A DNA stretch of 64,000 nucleotides from Bordetella trematum (GTDB lineage Bacteria > Pseudomonadota > Gammaproteobacteria > Burkholderiales > Burkholderiaceae_B). Location of the stretch: NCBI RefSeq assembly GCF_900078335.1, contig NZ_FKBR01000034.1:1-64000 (forward strand), written 5' to 3'. Below, in pieces: positions 25,508-35,263 of the stretch (positions within the stretch are counted from its first letter, which is position 1; the number at the start of each line of letters is the position of its first letter). Made by a program: the position numbers and the translations under genes. The notes under the pieces are model-generated. The model saw only the letters and a list, made by a program, of their open reading frames with translations. It searched no databases and was not told the DNA's origin.

Positions 25508-26572
25508 ATGAAGGCATTTTTTGCGGAAGAACAATTACTGCACCTGCCGCAGCAGTTCATGCGCCTGGGCCGCATCAGCGCGCCGACCGATGTGCCGGCG
25601 CGCGCCGAAACGCTGCGCGCCCAGCTGCAGTCGCGCGGCATCGATGTGCAGGCCCCGCCCGATTTCGGCCGCGAACCGCTGGCAGGCGTGCATAGCGAGG
25701 CCTATCTGGACTACCTGGAGCACGCCTATACCCGTTGGCAGGCGCTGCGCGACGAAGGTCTGGATCCGGGCGAGGAGGTGCTGCCGAATCTGTCGCCCTA
25801 CTACAGCGGCCGCCATGAGCTGCCCGCGCGCCCGCCCTGCCCGTCGCCCTCCATCGTGGCCCAGACCGGCTATTACCTGAGCGACCTGTCCTGCCCGGTC
25901 GGCCCCCATACCTGGCGCGCGGCCCTGCGCTCGACGCACAGCGCAGTGGCGGCAGCCGACTGGGTGCGCCAGCACCAGAGCATGGCCTATGCTTTGTGCC
26001 GGCCTTCCGGGCACCATGCGCACCGTGATCGCGCAGGCGGCTTCTGCTACCTGAACAGCAGCGCCGCGGCCGCCCAGCGGCTGACGCAGACCTGGTCGCG
26101 GGTCGCGGTACTCGACGTAGATGCCCACCATGGCGACGGCACGCAGAATATTTTCTATCAGCGCGCCGACGTCATGACGCTGTCGCTGCACGCCGACCCC
26201 AGCACCTACTACCCCTTCTATACCGGCTACGCCCATGAGCGCGGCTACGGCAGCGGCCATGGCTACAACCTGAACTTTCCGCTGCCGCACGGGGCCGCCA
26301 ACGACGTCTTTCTGCAGGCCCTGGACAGCGCCCTGGTGGCGCTGCGCGACTACCGCCCCCAGGCACTGGTGCTGGCCCTGGGCTTTGACACCTATAAGGA
26401 CGACCCCATCAGCGTGCTGAAGCTGGACCTCGAAGCCTATCGCCATATCGGCGAGCGCATCCAGGCGCTGGCCCTGCCCACAGTGGTGGTGCAGGAAGGC
26501 GGCTACATGGTCGAGAGCATCGGCCCGGCCCTGGACGCTTTCCTGCAGGGTATGTCGGCGGTGCGCGCCTAA
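25508..26572 (+). CDS. Acetylpolyamine amidohydrolase-like (histone deacetylase family)
   Basis: A 354-residue zinc deacetylase of the HDAC superfamily, matching the bacterial acetylpolyamine amidohydrolase (APAH) pattern in length and N-terminal shape. Active-site signatures: RPSGHHAHRDRAGGFCYLN (catalytic His pair), LDVDAHHGDGTQNIFY (zinc Asp and His), LGFDTYKDDP (second zinc Asp) and QEGGY with the catalytic Tyr. Such enzymes remove acetyl groups from N-acetylputrescine, N-acetylcadaverine or similar amides in the cytoplasm. Its place between a GabT-like aminotransferase and a PuuC-like dehydrogenase supports a polyamine-type pathway. A homologue is at 45343. Confidence 0.88.
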   Translation: MKAFFAEEQLLHLPQQFMRLGRISAPTDVPARAETLRAQLQSRGIDVQAPPDFGREPLAGVHSEAYLDYLEHAYTRWQALRDEGLDPGEEVLPNLSPYYSGRHELPARPPCPSPSIVAQTGYYLSDLSCPVGPHTWRAALRSTHSAVAAADWVRQHQSMAYALCRPSGHHAHRDRAGGFCYLNSSAAAAQRLTQTWSRVAVLDVDAHHGDGTQNIFYQRADVMTLSLHADPSTYYPFYTGYAHERGYGSGHGYNLNFPLPHGAANDVFLQALDSALVALRDYRPQALVLALGFDTYKDDPISVLKLDLEAYRHIGERIQALALPTVVVQEGGYMVESIGPALDAFLQGMSAVRA

Positions 26573-26591
26573 CCTCTTTCCGGAGAACACG

Positions 26592-27854
26592 ATGAAACAG
26601 ATCAACGACATTTCGATCAACGGCGAGCGCCTGTGGCAGTCGCTGATGGAGCTGGCCCGCATCGGGGCGACCGACAAGGGTGGCAACTGCCGCCTGGCCC
26701 TCACCGAACTGGACGGCCAGGGCCGCGACCTGGTGGTGGGCTGGATGCGCGATGCGGGTCTGGAGATCACGGTGGACCAGGTGGGCAACATCTTCGGGCG
26801 TCGTCCGGGACGGGATCCTTCCAAGCTGCCGGTGGCCACCGGCAGCCACATCGACACCCAGCCTACCGGCGGCAAGTTCGACGGTTGCTTCGGCGTAATG
26901 GCCGGCCTGGAGGTCATGCGCACCTTGCAGGAGCAAGGCATCGAGACCGAGGCGCCGCTGGAGCTGGTGATCTGGACCAATGAAGAAGGCACCCGCTTCG
27001 TGCCGGTGATGATGGGTTCGGGCGTGTTCTGCAACGTCTTCCCCCTGGAGACGGCGCTGTCGGCCACGGACATCGACGGCAAGTCGGTGCGCGACGAGCT
27101 GGTCAATATCGGCTACGCCGGGAGCGAACCGGTCGGCCAGCGCAAACTGGGCAAGTATTTCGAGGCCCATATCGAACAGGGCCCCATCCTGGAAGCGGAA
27201 GACAAGGTCATCGGCGTAGTAACCGGCTCGCTCGGGCTGCGCTGGTACGACCTGACCGTCACCGGCATGGAAGCCCACGCCGGCCCGACGCCCATGCCGC
27301 TGCGACGCGACGCCCTCTACGCGGCCACATTCATCATGCAGGAGGTCATCCGCATCGCGCGCGACTACGCCCCCCAGGGGCGTGGCACGGTGGGCGTGGC
27401 CAATGTCTTCCCGTCGTCGCGCAACGTGATCCCCGGCAAGGTGTCCTTCAGCGTGGACCTGCGCCACGAGAACGCCGACCTGCTGGCCGAAATGGATGCG
27501 CGCCTGCGTCGTGCCTGCGCCGCCCTGGCCTCGGGCGAGACGGCCGGCTACCCGGTCGAGGTGGACCTGCAGGACGTGCAGCACTTCCCGCCCACCCCCT
27601 TCGCCCCCGAGCTGATCGAGGCGGTGCGTGAACAGGCACGGGCCCGCGGCCTGCCGGAAATGGACATCGTCACCGGCGCCGGGCACGACGCGGTCTACGT
27701 GGCCACCGTCGCGCCCACGGCCATGATCTTCGTGCCCTGCAAGGACGGCATCAGCCACAATGAGATCGAGGACGCCAAGCCCGAGCACCTGACTGCCGGC
27801 GCCAATGTGCTGCTGGGCGCCATGCTGACCCATGCCGGGGTGATCCAGCCATGA
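26592..27854 (+). CDS. Zn-dependent M20 hydrolase (N-carbamoyl-L-amino-acid hydrolase / beta-ureidopropionase type)
   Basis: A 420-residue amidohydrolase of the AmaB/HyuC branch of the M20 family. Metal and substrate motifs are in order: ATGSHIDTQPTGGKFDG (about 80-96), WTNEEGTRF, AHIEQGPILE, EAHAGPTPM and the C-terminal GAGHDAVYVA with SHNEIED. These enzymes hydrolyse N-carbamoyl-amino acids, beta-ureidopropionate or allantoate, releasing ammonia and carbon dioxide or related products. It lies 20 bases behind the APAH-like gene and overlaps the next gene, so the operon has two different amide-cleaving enzymes. The substrate is not determined; a carbamoylated omega-amino acid is plausible. 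Confidence 0.88.
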   Translation: MKQINDISINGERLWQSLMELARIGATDKGGNCRLALTELDGQGRDLVVGWMRDAGLEITVDQVGNIFGRRPGRDPSKLPVATGSHIDTQPTGGKFDGCFGVMAGLEVMRTLQEQGIETEAPLELVIWTNEEGTRFVPVMMGSGVFCNVFPLETALSATDIDGKSVRDELVNIGYAGSEPVGQRKLGKYFEAHIEQGPILEAEDKVIGVVTGSLGLRWYDLTVTGMEAHAGPTPMPLRRDALYAATFIMQEVIRIARDYAPQGRGTVGVANVFPSSRNVIPGKVSFSVDLRHENADLLAEMDARLRRACAALASGETAGYPVEVDLQDVQHFPPTPFAPELIEAVREQARARGLPEMDIVTGAGHDAVYVATVAPTAMIFVPCKDGISHNEIEDAKPEHLTAGANVLLGAMLTHAGVIQP

Positions 27855-28753
27855 ACCCACCCCAGGCGGCGTCTTCGCGCGCCGTCGGCATCGCCTGCTT
27901 TCTGGCCGCGCTGGTCGCGCTGGCCAGTTTCGACGCAGGCTCGAAATACATGCTGGCCTATTATCCGGCGCCCTTCATCAACGTGACGCGCTACACGGCG
28001 GTGGCGACCATCGCCCTGATCCTGTTGTTGCGTCACGGGGTGCCGCGCTGGTCGGGCCAGCCGCAGCGGCCGTTGCTGGTGGCGCGTGGCCTGGTGCTGG
28101 GCACAGTCGGCACCTGTTTCATGACGGCGCTGATCTGGATGCCCCTGGCCGAGGCCACGGCCATCTATTTCACGTCGCCGCTGATCGTGGTGGCCCTGTC
28201 GCCCTGGTTGCTGGGCGAACGGGTCGGGCCGACACAGTGGCTGGCGGTATGCACCGGCTTCGCCGGCATGCTGCTGATCGTGCGTCCCAACGCCGATCTG
28301 CCGCTGCTGGGCACCTTGTTGATGGCCATCTCGGCGGTCTGCTATGCGCTTTTTCAGGTGATCACGCGCAAGCTGGCCGGCAAGGTCCATGCCCGGGTGC
28401 AGTACGCCTATACCGCTTTCATCTGCCTGATCATCACGGCGATCCCCGCGCCCTTTTTTCTGCCCGACCCCTGGCCCGGCCTGACCGACGGGCTGATCAT
28501 CGTCGGCATGGGCGTAAGCAACGGCCTGGCGCAGATCCTGCTGATCGCCGCCTTCCAGCGTGCCGAAGCCTCCACGCTGGCGCCGCTGAACTACTGCCAT
28601 CTGCTGATGGCGCTGGGCTTCAGCACCGTACTGTTCCACCGTCCGCCCGACGCCCTGGCCCTGGCCGGCACCGCGCTGATCGTGGGCGCAGGCATCTTTC
28701 TCGTCAGCCGCGGCCCTGCCGGCGCGCGGCAAGCCAACCGGAGAACCTCATGA
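27851..28753 (+). CDS. EamA/DMT-family transporter
   Basis: A 300-residue protein with ten hydrophobic helices arranged as two EamA repeats, the drug/metabolite transporter layout. The N-terminal repeat includes LAYYPAPFINVTRYTAVATI and the second one LINGLAQILLIAAFQRAEAST-like sequence. Family members usually export amino acids or metabolites. The ATG overlaps the preceding stop (ATGA) and the stop overlaps the next ATG, so it is translated within the operon. It may export a pathway product or excess amine. Confidence 0.87.
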   Translation: MNPPQAASSRAVGIACFLAALVALASFDAGSKYMLAYYPAPFINVTRYTAVATIALILLLRHGVPRWSGQPQRPLLVARGLVLGTVGTCFMTALIWMPLAEATAIYFTSPLIVVALSPWLLGERVGPTQWLAVCTGFAGMLLIVRPNADLPLLGTLLMAISAVCYALFQVITRKLAGKVHARVQYAYTAFICLIITAIPAPFFLPDPWPGLTDGLIIVGMGVSNGLAQILLIAAFQRAEASTLAPLNYCHLLMALGFSTVLFHRPPDALALAGTALIVGAGIFLVSRGPAGARQANRRTS

Positions 28754-30234
28754 GCACTCTTGCCGACTGGGAGGCGCGCGCCAAGACGCTGCGCCTGCGT
28801 GAACAAGCGTATATCGACGGCCAATGGGTCGACGGCGGCGAAACGCCCATCGATGCCATCAATCCCGCAACCGGCCAACGCCTGGCGCGGGTGGCCGCCT
28901 GCTCGGAGGCCGATATCGACCGCGCCGTGGCAGCCGCCCGGCGCGCCTTCGAGGCCGGCGTCTGGTCACGCATGGCGCGACGCGAGCGCAAGGCCTGCCT
29001 GCTCAGGCTGGCCGAACTGATCCGCGCCAATGCCGAAGAGCTGGCCCTGATCGAAACCCTGGACATGGGCAAGCCCATCTCCGACACGCTGGCCTATGAC
29101 ATCCCGGAGGCGGCCACCACCTACGCCTGGTACGCCGAGGCCATCGACAAGCAATACGATGAAATCGCGCCCACCAACGAGGACGCTCTGGCCACCATCA
29201 CCCGGGAGCCGGTCGGCGTGGTGGCCGCGGTGGTGCCCTGGAACTACCCCCTGCTGATGGCCAGCTGGAAGGTCGCGCCGGCACTGGCCGCGGGCAACAG
29301 CGTCATCCTCAAGCCTGCCGAGCAATCCTCGCTGACGGCCCTGAAGCTGGCCGAGCTGGCCGAAGCTGCCGGCATCCCGGCAGGCGTGTTCAATGTCACG
29401 CCCGGCACCGGCCCGGTGGCCGGCCGCGCCCTGGGCCTGCACCCCGATGTCGACTGTCTGGCCTTCACCGGCTCGACCGCCACCGGCAAGCGCTTCATGG
29501 AATATTCCGGCCAATCCAACCTGAAGCAGGTCTGGCTGGAGTGCGGCGGCAAGTCCCCTCACATCATCTTCGAGGACTGCCCCGACCTGGAGCGCGCCGC
29601 GCTGGCGGCCGCCATCGGCATCTTCAACAACCAGGGAGAGGTTTGCATCGCCGGTTCGCGCCTCTATGTGCACAGGGGCATCTATGACGCCTTCATGCAG
29701 AAACTCGAGGCCTGGGCCGCCAAGATGCAGCCCGGCAATCCCCTGGATCCGGCCTCGATGATGGGCGCCATCATCGATGAACGCCAGCTGGCGCGCGTGC
29801 TGCAATATGTCGACAGCGGCAAGCGGGAAGGCGCGAGGCTGCGCGTGGGCGGCCAGCAGGTGCGCCACGACAGCGGCGGCTACTACGTGGAGCCAACCAT
29901 TTTCGAGTGCGCCAGCGAAGACCTCACCATCATCCGCGAGGAAATCTTCGGCCCGGTGCTGGCGGTCACGCCGTTCGACACCGAAGAGGAGGTGCTGGCC
30001 ATGGCCAACCGCTCTCAATACGGACTGGGCTCGGGCCTCTGGACCGCAGACCTGTCGCGCGCCCATCGCATGGCGCGGCGTCTGCGCGCCGGGCTGGTAT
30101 GGGTCAATTGCTACTTCGACGGCGACATCAGCGTGCCGTTCGGCGGCGTCAAGCAGTCGGGCTTCGGTCGCGACAAGTCCCTGCATGCGCTGGACAAGTA
30201 CACCACGCTGAAATCCACCTGGTTCAAGCTGTGA
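28750..30234 (+). CDS. Aldehyde dehydrogenase, PuuC-like
   Basis: A 494-residue NAD(P)-dependent aldehyde dehydrogenase. The catalytic Glu264 is in VWLECGGKSP and Cys299 in NNQGEVCIAGSR, the latter matching the PuuC/4-(gamma-glutamylamino)butanal group. The Rossmann motif FTGSTATGKRFM is at about 239-250, and EEIFGPVLAV and PFGGVKQSGFGRD are present near the end. It should oxidise an omega-aminoaldehyde made by a transaminase or amine oxidase to the acid. The ATG overlaps the EamA stop (ATGA). It is the last gene of the operon, followed immediately by a strong hairpin. Confidence 0.92.
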   Translation: MSTLADWEARAKTLRLREQAYIDGQWVDGGETPIDAINPATGQRLARVAACSEADIDRAVAAARRAFEAGVWSRMARRERKACLLRLAELIRANAEELALIETLDMGKPISDTLAYDIPEAATTYAWYAEAIDKQYDEIAPTNEDALATITREPVGVVAAVVPWNYPLLMASWKVAPALAAGNSVILKPAEQSSLTALKLAELAEAAGIPAGVFNVTPGTGPVAGRALGLHPDVDCLAFTGSTATGKRFMEYSGQSNLKQVWLECGGKSPHIIFEDCPDLERAALAAAIGIFNNQGEVCIAGSRLYVHRGIYDAFMQKLEAWAAKMQPGNPLDPASMMGAIIDERQLARVLQYVDSGKREGARLRVGGQQVRHDSGGYYVEPTIFECASEDLTIIREEIFGPVLAVTPFDTEEEVLAMANRSQYGLGSGLWTADLSRAHRMARRLRAGLVWVNCYFDGDISVPFGGVKQSGFGRDKSLHALDKYTTLKSTWFKL

Positions 30235-30237
30235 ACA

Positions 30238-30275
30238 AGGCGTGCAGGCCGGCGCTTGCCGGCCTGCACGCCTTT
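30238..30275. terminator. Strong bidirectional hairpin between puuC-like and ghrA-like genes
   Basis: Sixteen-base perfect arms, AGGCGTGCAGGCCGGC (30238-30253) and its complement (30258-30273), enclose a GCTT loop. It starts 4 bases after the dehydrogenase stop and ends just before the stop of the convergent gene at 30280. It is followed by TTT, so it can end both transcripts. Confidence 0.8.
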
Positions 30276-30279
30276 CGCA

Positions 30280-31212
30280 TCAATACCCCCGGTCGCGCGA
30301 CACCGTGCCGGAAAGCGGCTCGCCGCGCTGATAGGCGCGGATTTTCTCGGCCACCTGGGCGATGGTTTCGCGCCGCAGGCTGATGGCGGCGATGTGCGGC
30401 GTGATCCTCACGCGCGGATGCTTCCAGAACGGATGCTCGGGCGGCAGCGGCTCGTTGCGAAAGACATCCAGCGTGGCGCCGGCCACATGGCCGCTGTCCA
30501 GCAGCGCCAGCAGATCTTCCTCGACCAGATGCGCGCCGCGCCCCATGTTGATGACGTGCGCGCCCGGCAACAGACGCGACAGCGTCTCGTGGCGTAGCAG
30601 GTCGCGCGTGTCGTCGGTCAGGGGCAGCGTATTGATGAGCACCCGTGTGCGCGCCAGGAAGCGATCCAGGTTCTCGCGCCCGCCGAAGGCCTGCACCCCC
30701 TCGGGCGCCTTGCCGCTGCGCGACCAGCCGGCCACGGGATAGTCCATCGCGGCCAGCACGCTGGCCACGCGCGCGCCCATCACGCCCATGCCCAGCACGC
30801 CCACCGGCCATTCGCTGCGATCGAGTTCGGGCAGAGGCTCCCACTGGCCGGCCTGCTGCAGGCGTTCGTAGTCGTCGAATCGCCGGCTGGCACGCACCAG
30901 CGCATGCGCGGCGTACTCGGCCATCTGTACCGCCATGCCGGCATCTTCGAGGCGAACGATGGGCAGCGACGCCGGCAAGGTAGGCAGGCGAAACAAGGCG
31001 TCCACGCCCGCGCCCAGATTGAACACGGCGCGCAGCGCCGTCTCGCGCTCGAAGAGCGCGGCAGGCGGGTTCCACACCACCGCCAGCTCCGCCTGCTGCG
31101 GCGGGATGGCTTCGTTCCAGAGAATGATGTCACTGCCCGGAAGGGCCTTTTTCAAGGGTTCCAGCCACTCGGCCGGCTCGATTTCATGGCTGGAGCAAAA
31201 AAGGATTTTCAC
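30280..31212 (-). CDS. Glyoxylate/hydroxypyruvate reductase A-like
   Basis: A 310-residue D-2-hydroxyacid dehydrogenase of the GhrA type, reducing glyoxylate or hydroxypyruvate with NAD(P)H. The NAD motif is VGVLGMGVMGARVASVL (about 137-153), followed by WSRSGK, which favours NADPH. Further motifs are NTLPLTDDTRDLL, the catalytic Arg region INMGRGAHLVEEDLL and the catalytic His in ITPHIAAIS near residue 276. The ATG at 31212 gives the usual MKILFCSS N-terminus. It is monocistronic and converges on the puuC-like gene. Confidence 0.9.
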   Translation of the reverse strand: MKILFCSSHEIEPAEWLEPLKKALPGSDIILWNEAIPPQQAELAVVWNPPAALFERETALRAVFNLGAGVDALFRLPTLPASLPIVRLEDAGMAVQMAEYAAHALVRASRRFDDYERLQQAGQWEPLPELDRSEWPVGVLGMGVMGARVASVLAAMDYPVAGWSRSGKAPEGVQAFGGRENLDRFLARTRVLINTLPLTDDTRDLLRHETLSRLLPGAHVINMGRGAHLVEEDLLALLDSGHVAGATLDVFRNEPLPPEHPFWKHPRVRITPHIAAISLRRETIAQVAEKIRAYQRGEPLSGTVSRDRGY

Positions 31213-31343
31213 GATCGAACGGCGCCCGCTCGGACGGGCGGCAGGTTTGGTGGATAATGTCCCGATGATATCGACAACGGGCAGCAGCGTCGATCACAGA
31301 CCCGCTGCCCGCCCAAGCAGAAAGCCTCTTCCGGAACCTATCC

Positions 31344-32711
31344 ATGTCCAATCTGAGCCAGGATCAGCAGCACGATATTCAGTATCAGCTTCACTCGTAC
31401 ACCAACGGCGTCAAGCACGCCGAAGTGGGCCCGCGCATCATGGCGCGAGGCGAAGGCATCTATGTCTACGACGACAAGGGCAATCGCTATCTGGAAGGCA
31501 TGGCCGGCCTGTGGAGCGTGGCAGTCGGCTTTGGTGAGCCGCGCCTGGTGGACGCGGCCACGCGCCAATTGCAGGAGCTGCCCTACTACCACACGTTCAC
31601 GCACAAATCGCACCCGGCGGTGATCGAGCTGGCGCAGCGCCTGATCGACTACACCGAAGGCCGCATGGCGCGCGCCTTCTTCACCAACTCGGGCTCCGAG
31701 GCCAACGACACGGTCGTCAAGCTGGTGTGGTATTACCACAATGCCCTGGGCCGCAAGGACAAGAAAAAAATCATCGCGCGCCAGCGCGGCTACCACGGCG
31801 TGACCGTGGCCTCGGCCAGCCTGACCGGCCTGCCCGGCAACCACGTGGGTTTCGATCTGCCGCTGCCGCAGATCCTGCACACCTCCTGCCCGCACTACTA
31901 TCGCTACGGCCTGCCGGGCGAAACCGAAGAGGCCTTTGCCACCCGCATGGCCGATGAGCTGGAAGCCTTGATCCTGCAGGAAGGCCCGGACACCGTGGGC
32001 GCCTTCATCGGCGAACCCCTGATGGGCGCCGGCGGCGTGATCGTCCCGCCGCGCACCTACTGGCAGAAGATCCAGGCCGTGTGCCGCAAGTACGACCTGC
32101 TGATCATTGCCGACGAGGTCATCACCGGTTTTGGCCGTCTGGGCAAACGTTTCGGCAGCGAAGTCTTTGACATCCAGCCGGACATGATGGTGCTGTCCAA
32201 GCAGATCACCTCCTCCTATCAACCCCTGGGCGCCGTGCTGCTCAACGCCAGGGTGGCCGAGACGGTGCAGGAATACAGCGGCCGTCTGGGCACCTTCGGC
32301 CACGGCTACACCGCCAGCGGGCACCCGGTCGCCACCGCTGTGGCGCTGGAGAACCTGAAGATCATCGACGAGCGCGGCCTGATTCCGCACGCGGCGGAAA
32401 TGGGCGAAGTGCTGCGCCAGGAATTGCATGCGCTGGCCGATCACCCGCTGGTCGGCGAGATCCGCAGCGTGGGCCTGATTGCCGGCATCGAGCTGGTGGC
32501 CGACAAGGCCACGCGCGCGCCCTTCGACCCGCTGGGCCGCGCTGGCGCCTACGCCTACGAGCGCGCCCACGAACATGGTTTGATCCTGCGCGGCATCCAG
32601 GACACCATCGCGTTCTGCCCGCCGCTGATCATCACCGCCGCGCAGGTGCGCGACATGGTGGCCCGCTTCAGCCGCGTGCTGGACGACACCACGGCCTATC
32701 TGGGTCGCTGA
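31344..32711 (+). CDS. Class III aminotransferase, putrescine/omega-amine:pyruvate type (SpuC-like)
   Basis: A 455-residue PLP aminotransferase of the omega-amino-acid:pyruvate/putrescine:pyruvate class. Diagnostic pieces: HSYTNGVKHAEVGP at the N-terminus, GMAGLWSVAVGFGEP, FFTNSGSEANDTVVKLVWYY, QRGYHGVTVASASLTGLP, ADEVITGFGRLG and the Schiff-base Lys286 in VLSKQITSSYQPLGAVL. It likely converts putrescine or another amine plus pyruvate into an aldehyde and alanine. Such a product could feed the PuuC-like dehydrogenase upstream, although it has its own promoter region and a terminator lies between. A terminator follows directly. Confidence 0.87.
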   Translation: MSNLSQDQQHDIQYQLHSYTNGVKHAEVGPRIMARGEGIYVYDDKGNRYLEGMAGLWSVAVGFGEPRLVDAATRQLQELPYYHTFTHKSHPAVIELAQRLIDYTEGRMARAFFTNSGSEANDTVVKLVWYYHNALGRKDKKKIIARQRGYHGVTVASASLTGLPGNHVGFDLPLPQILHTSCPHYYRYGLPGETEEAFATRMADELEALILQEGPDTVGAFIGEPLMGAGGVIVPPRTYWQKIQAVCRKYDLLIIADEVITGFGRLGKRFGSEVFDIQPDMMVLSKQITSSYQPLGAVLLNARVAETVQEYSGRLGTFGHGYTASGHPVATAVALENLKIIDERGLIPHAAEMGEVLRQELHALADHPLVGEIRSVGLIAGIELVADKATRAPFDPLGRAGAYAYERAHEHGLILRGIQDTIAFCPPLIITAAQVRDMVARFSRVLDDTTAYLGR

Positions 32712-32737
32712 AGCCGGCTGCGCCCGGACCAGCACTG

Positions 32738-32764
32738 AACGGCCCGGCGCAAGCCGGGCCGTTT
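32738..32764 (+). terminator. Rho-independent terminator after the SpuC-like gene
   Basis: AACGGCCCGGC (32738-32748) pairs with GCCGGGCCGTT (32753-32763) around GCAA, followed by TT. It sits between this gene and the convergent HerA-like ATPase gene (stop at 32770) and probably serves both. Confidence 0.8.
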
Positions 32765-32769
32765 GTCGT

Positions 32770-34272
32770 TCAACGACGCCGCGACCCCAGCAGAGAGCCG
32801 AGGATGCCGCGCACCAGGTCCCGCGTGACCTGGCGCACGGCGGACTTGGCCGCGCTTTGCACCATGCCGTCGCGCTTGCCCCCGCGCGGACCGGTCGAGC
32901 CGAACAGCACGTCATTCAGGCCCTGCAGCAGGCCGCCGCCCTCGGCCGCAGGGGCTGCGCTGCCTGCCGGCGCGCCCTGAGGGGCGGCCTCGGCGGCCGC
33001 GCGGGCGGTCAGTTTCTCGTAGGCGGACTCGCGGTCCACGGCGGTTTCGTATTTGGCTGCCAGCGGCATGTCGCGGCGCAGCGCCTGGCGCTCCTGATCG
33101 GTGGCCGGGCCGATACGGCTGCCCGGAGGCAGCACCCAGGCGCGCTCGGTCGGCGTCGGCCGGCCTTGCGCATCCAGGAACGACACCAGCGCCTCGCCCA
33201 CGCCCAGTTCAGTGATGGCGGCTTCGATGTCCAGCCCAGGCTTGGGCCGCATGGTCTGGGCCGCCGTTCGCACCGCTTTCTGGTCGCGCGGCGTGAAGGC
33301 GCGCAAGGCGTGCTGCACCCGATTGCCGAGCTGGCCCAGCACGGTATCGGGGATATCCAGCGGGTTCTGGGTCACGAAGTACACACCCACCCCTTTTGAG
33401 CGCACCAGACGCACCACCTGCTCGATCTTGGTGAGCAGCGCCGCCGGGGCGTCCTGAAACAAGAGGTGGGCCTCGTCGAAGAAGAACACCAGCTTGGGCT
33501 GGGCCGGATCGCCGACCTCGGGCAGGCGCTCGTAGAGATCGGCCAGCAGCCACAGCAGAAACACGCCATACAGGCGCGGCGACTGCATCAGCTTGTCGGC
33601 TGCAAGAATGTTCACCACCCCCTGCCCCTGGGCGGTGGTGCGCATCAGGTCCGCCACATCCAGCATGGGCTCGCCGAAGAAGCGATCGCCGCCTTCGGCT
33701 TCCAGTTGCAGCAAGGCGCGCTGGATCGCGCCGACCGAGGCGGCCGACACATTGCCATAGCGCAGCTTCAGCTCGCCCGCGCGCTCGGCCACGTTCTGCA
33801 ACATGGCGCGCAGGTCTTTCATGTCCAGCAGCAGCTGGCCTTCGTCATCGGCCACCTTGAAGACCAGGGCCAGTACCCCCTGCTGGGTGTCGTTCAGGGC
33901 CAGCATGCGGCCCAGCAGCAGGGGCCCCATGTCGGAGACCGTGGCGCGCACCGGCACCCCCTGTTCGCCGAAGACATCCCACAGTGCAGTCGGACAGCCG
34001 CCCCAGACCGGCTCGGGCAGGCCCAGGCGGGTCAGGCGCTCCTTGAGTTTGGCAGACTCGGCCCCCGGCATGGCCAGACCGGTCAGGTCGCCCTTGACGT
34101 CGGCCAGAAAGACCGGCGTACCCAGGCGCGAGAAGGCCTGGGCCAGCACCTGCAGGGTGACGGTTTTGCCGGTGCCGGTCGCGCCGGTGATGCAGCCGTG
34201 CCGGTTGGCCAGCCCGGGCAGCAGAAAAAGCTCGGTCTCGGCGTTTTTGGCGATAAGCAAGGGATCGGGCAT
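32770..34272 (-). CDS. HerA-like ATPase (DUF853, YjgR family)
   Basis: A 500-residue P-loop ATPase of the HerA/FtsK superclass. Walker A is [14 protein letters not shown] (about 28-41), Walker B is [13 protein letters not shown] (about 262-274), and a sensor region reads [20 protein letters not shown]. The extreme C-terminus is basic ([10 protein letters not shown]) after a Gly/Ala/Pro-rich linker (about 425-450). The family is widespread and usually called a DUF853 or helicase-like protein; its cellular role is not established. It is transcribed alone, converging on the aminotransferase and divergent from yebC. Confidence 0.88.
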   Translation of the reverse strand: MPDPLLIAKNAETELFLLPGLANRHGCITGATGTGKTVTLQVLAQAFSRLGTPVFLADVKGDLTGLAMPGAESAKLKERLTRLGLPEPVWGGCPTALWDVFGEQGVPVRATVSDMGPLLLGRMLALNDTQQGVLALVFKVADDEGQLLLDMKDLRAMLQNVAERAGELKLRYGNVSAASVGAIQRALLQLEAEGGDRFFGEPMLDVADLMRTTAQGQGVVNILAADKLMQSPRLYGVFLLWLLADLYERLPEVGDPAQPKLVFFFDEAHLLFQDAPAALLTKIEQVVRLVRSKGVGVYFVTQNPLDIPDTVLGQLGNRVQHALRAFTPRDQKAVRTAAQTMRPKPGLDIEAAITELGVGEALVSFLDAQGRPTPTERAWVLPPGSRIGPATDQERQALRRDMPLAAKYETAVDRESAYEKLTARAAAEAAPQGAPAGSAAPAAEGGGLLQGLNDVLFGSTGPRGGKRDGMVQSAAKSAVRQVTRDLVRGILGSLLGSRRR

Positions 34273-34423
34273 GGAGGTCTCTGGTTACGCGGAAAACAGG
34301 CCCAAGTGTAGAGCCTGGCACGGCAAGCGGCGTGGTGCACGCGACACAGAACCGTAACGGGGCGACGGGCCGCCCCGGGCGCGCTAAAATAGACGCTTTT
34401 GCAGATTTTCTCATCGGGAAGCC

Positions 34424-35155
34424 ATGGCCGGACACAGTAAATGGGCCAATATCCAGCACCGCAAAGGCCGCCAAGACGCCAAGCGGGGCAAGCTCTGGAC
34501 CAAAATCATTCGGGAAATCACGGTTGCCGCCCGCGCGGGCGGCGCGGACCCTGACAGCAATCCGCGCCTGCGCATGGCCTGGGACAAGGCCACGGACGCC
34601 AACATGCCCAAGGACAACATCCAACGCGCCATCCAGCGCGGAGCGGGCGGCGCCGATGGCGACAACTACGAAGAAGTCCGCTATGAGGGTTACGGCGTGG
34701 GCGGCGCGGCGGTCATCGTCGACTGCATGACCGACAACCGTACCCGCACGGTGGCCGAGGTGCGCCACGCCTTCACCAAGAACGGCGGCAACCTGGGCCA
34801 GGAAGGCTCGGTGGCCTTCATGTTCAAGCATTGCGGCCAGTTCCTGTTCGCGCCGGGCAGCCCCGAGGACTCGATCATGGAAGTCGCCCTGGACGCCGGC
34901 GCTGAAGACGTCATCACCGACGAAGAAGGCGGCATCGAGGTCATCTGCGCACCGACCGACTTCGCCGCGTTGCGCCAGGCCCTGGAGGCCGCCGGCCTGA
35001 AGGCCGAGGTCGACGGCATCATCATGAAGCCCCAGAGCGAAACCGAACTGACCGGCGACGACGCCGCGAAGATGCAGAAGCTGCTGGACGCGCTGGAAGG
35101 CCTGGACGACGTGCAAGAGGTCTACACCAACGTCGTATTCGACGAAGCGCAGTAA
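34424..35155 (+). CDS. yebC: YebC/PmpR-family protein
   Basis: A 243-residue YebC-family protein with the invariant start [21 protein letters not shown] and the [14 protein letters not shown] block. The family was long annotated as a DNA-binding regulator and more recent work points to a role in relieving ribosome stalling. It begins the housekeeping run yebC-purD-hemF-nadD-rsfS-rlmH-maf, all on the plus strand. A TAAAAT box lies 35 bases before the ATG, with no clear -35. Confidence 0.96.
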   Translation: MAGHSKWANIQHRKGRQDAKRGKLWTKIIREITVAARAGGADPDSNPRLRMAWDKATDANMPKDNIQRAIQRGAGGADGDNYEEVRYEGYGVGGAAVIVDCMTDNRTRTVAEVRHAFTKNGGNLGQEGSVAFMFKHCGQFLFAPGSPEDSIMEVALDAGAEDVITDEEGGIEVICAPTDFAALRQALEAAGLKAEVDGIIMKPQSETELTGDDAAKMQKLLDALEGLDDVQEVYTNVVFDEAQ

Positions 35156-35263
35156 TCCGCCGCCCGGGCGTGCCCTGACGGGCCGCGCGGGCTTTTTCCC
35201 GATGGGACCGGCTGGTTCCCGCGCCCGCTGTCGGGCGGCAACCTCTTAAAGAATCACGGCAAC

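Noticed and set aside
28237-28749. Upstream extension of the PuuC-like frame
   Set aside because: It lies wholly inside the EamA gene in another frame; the ATG at 28750 overlaps the EamA stop and gives the family N-terminus.
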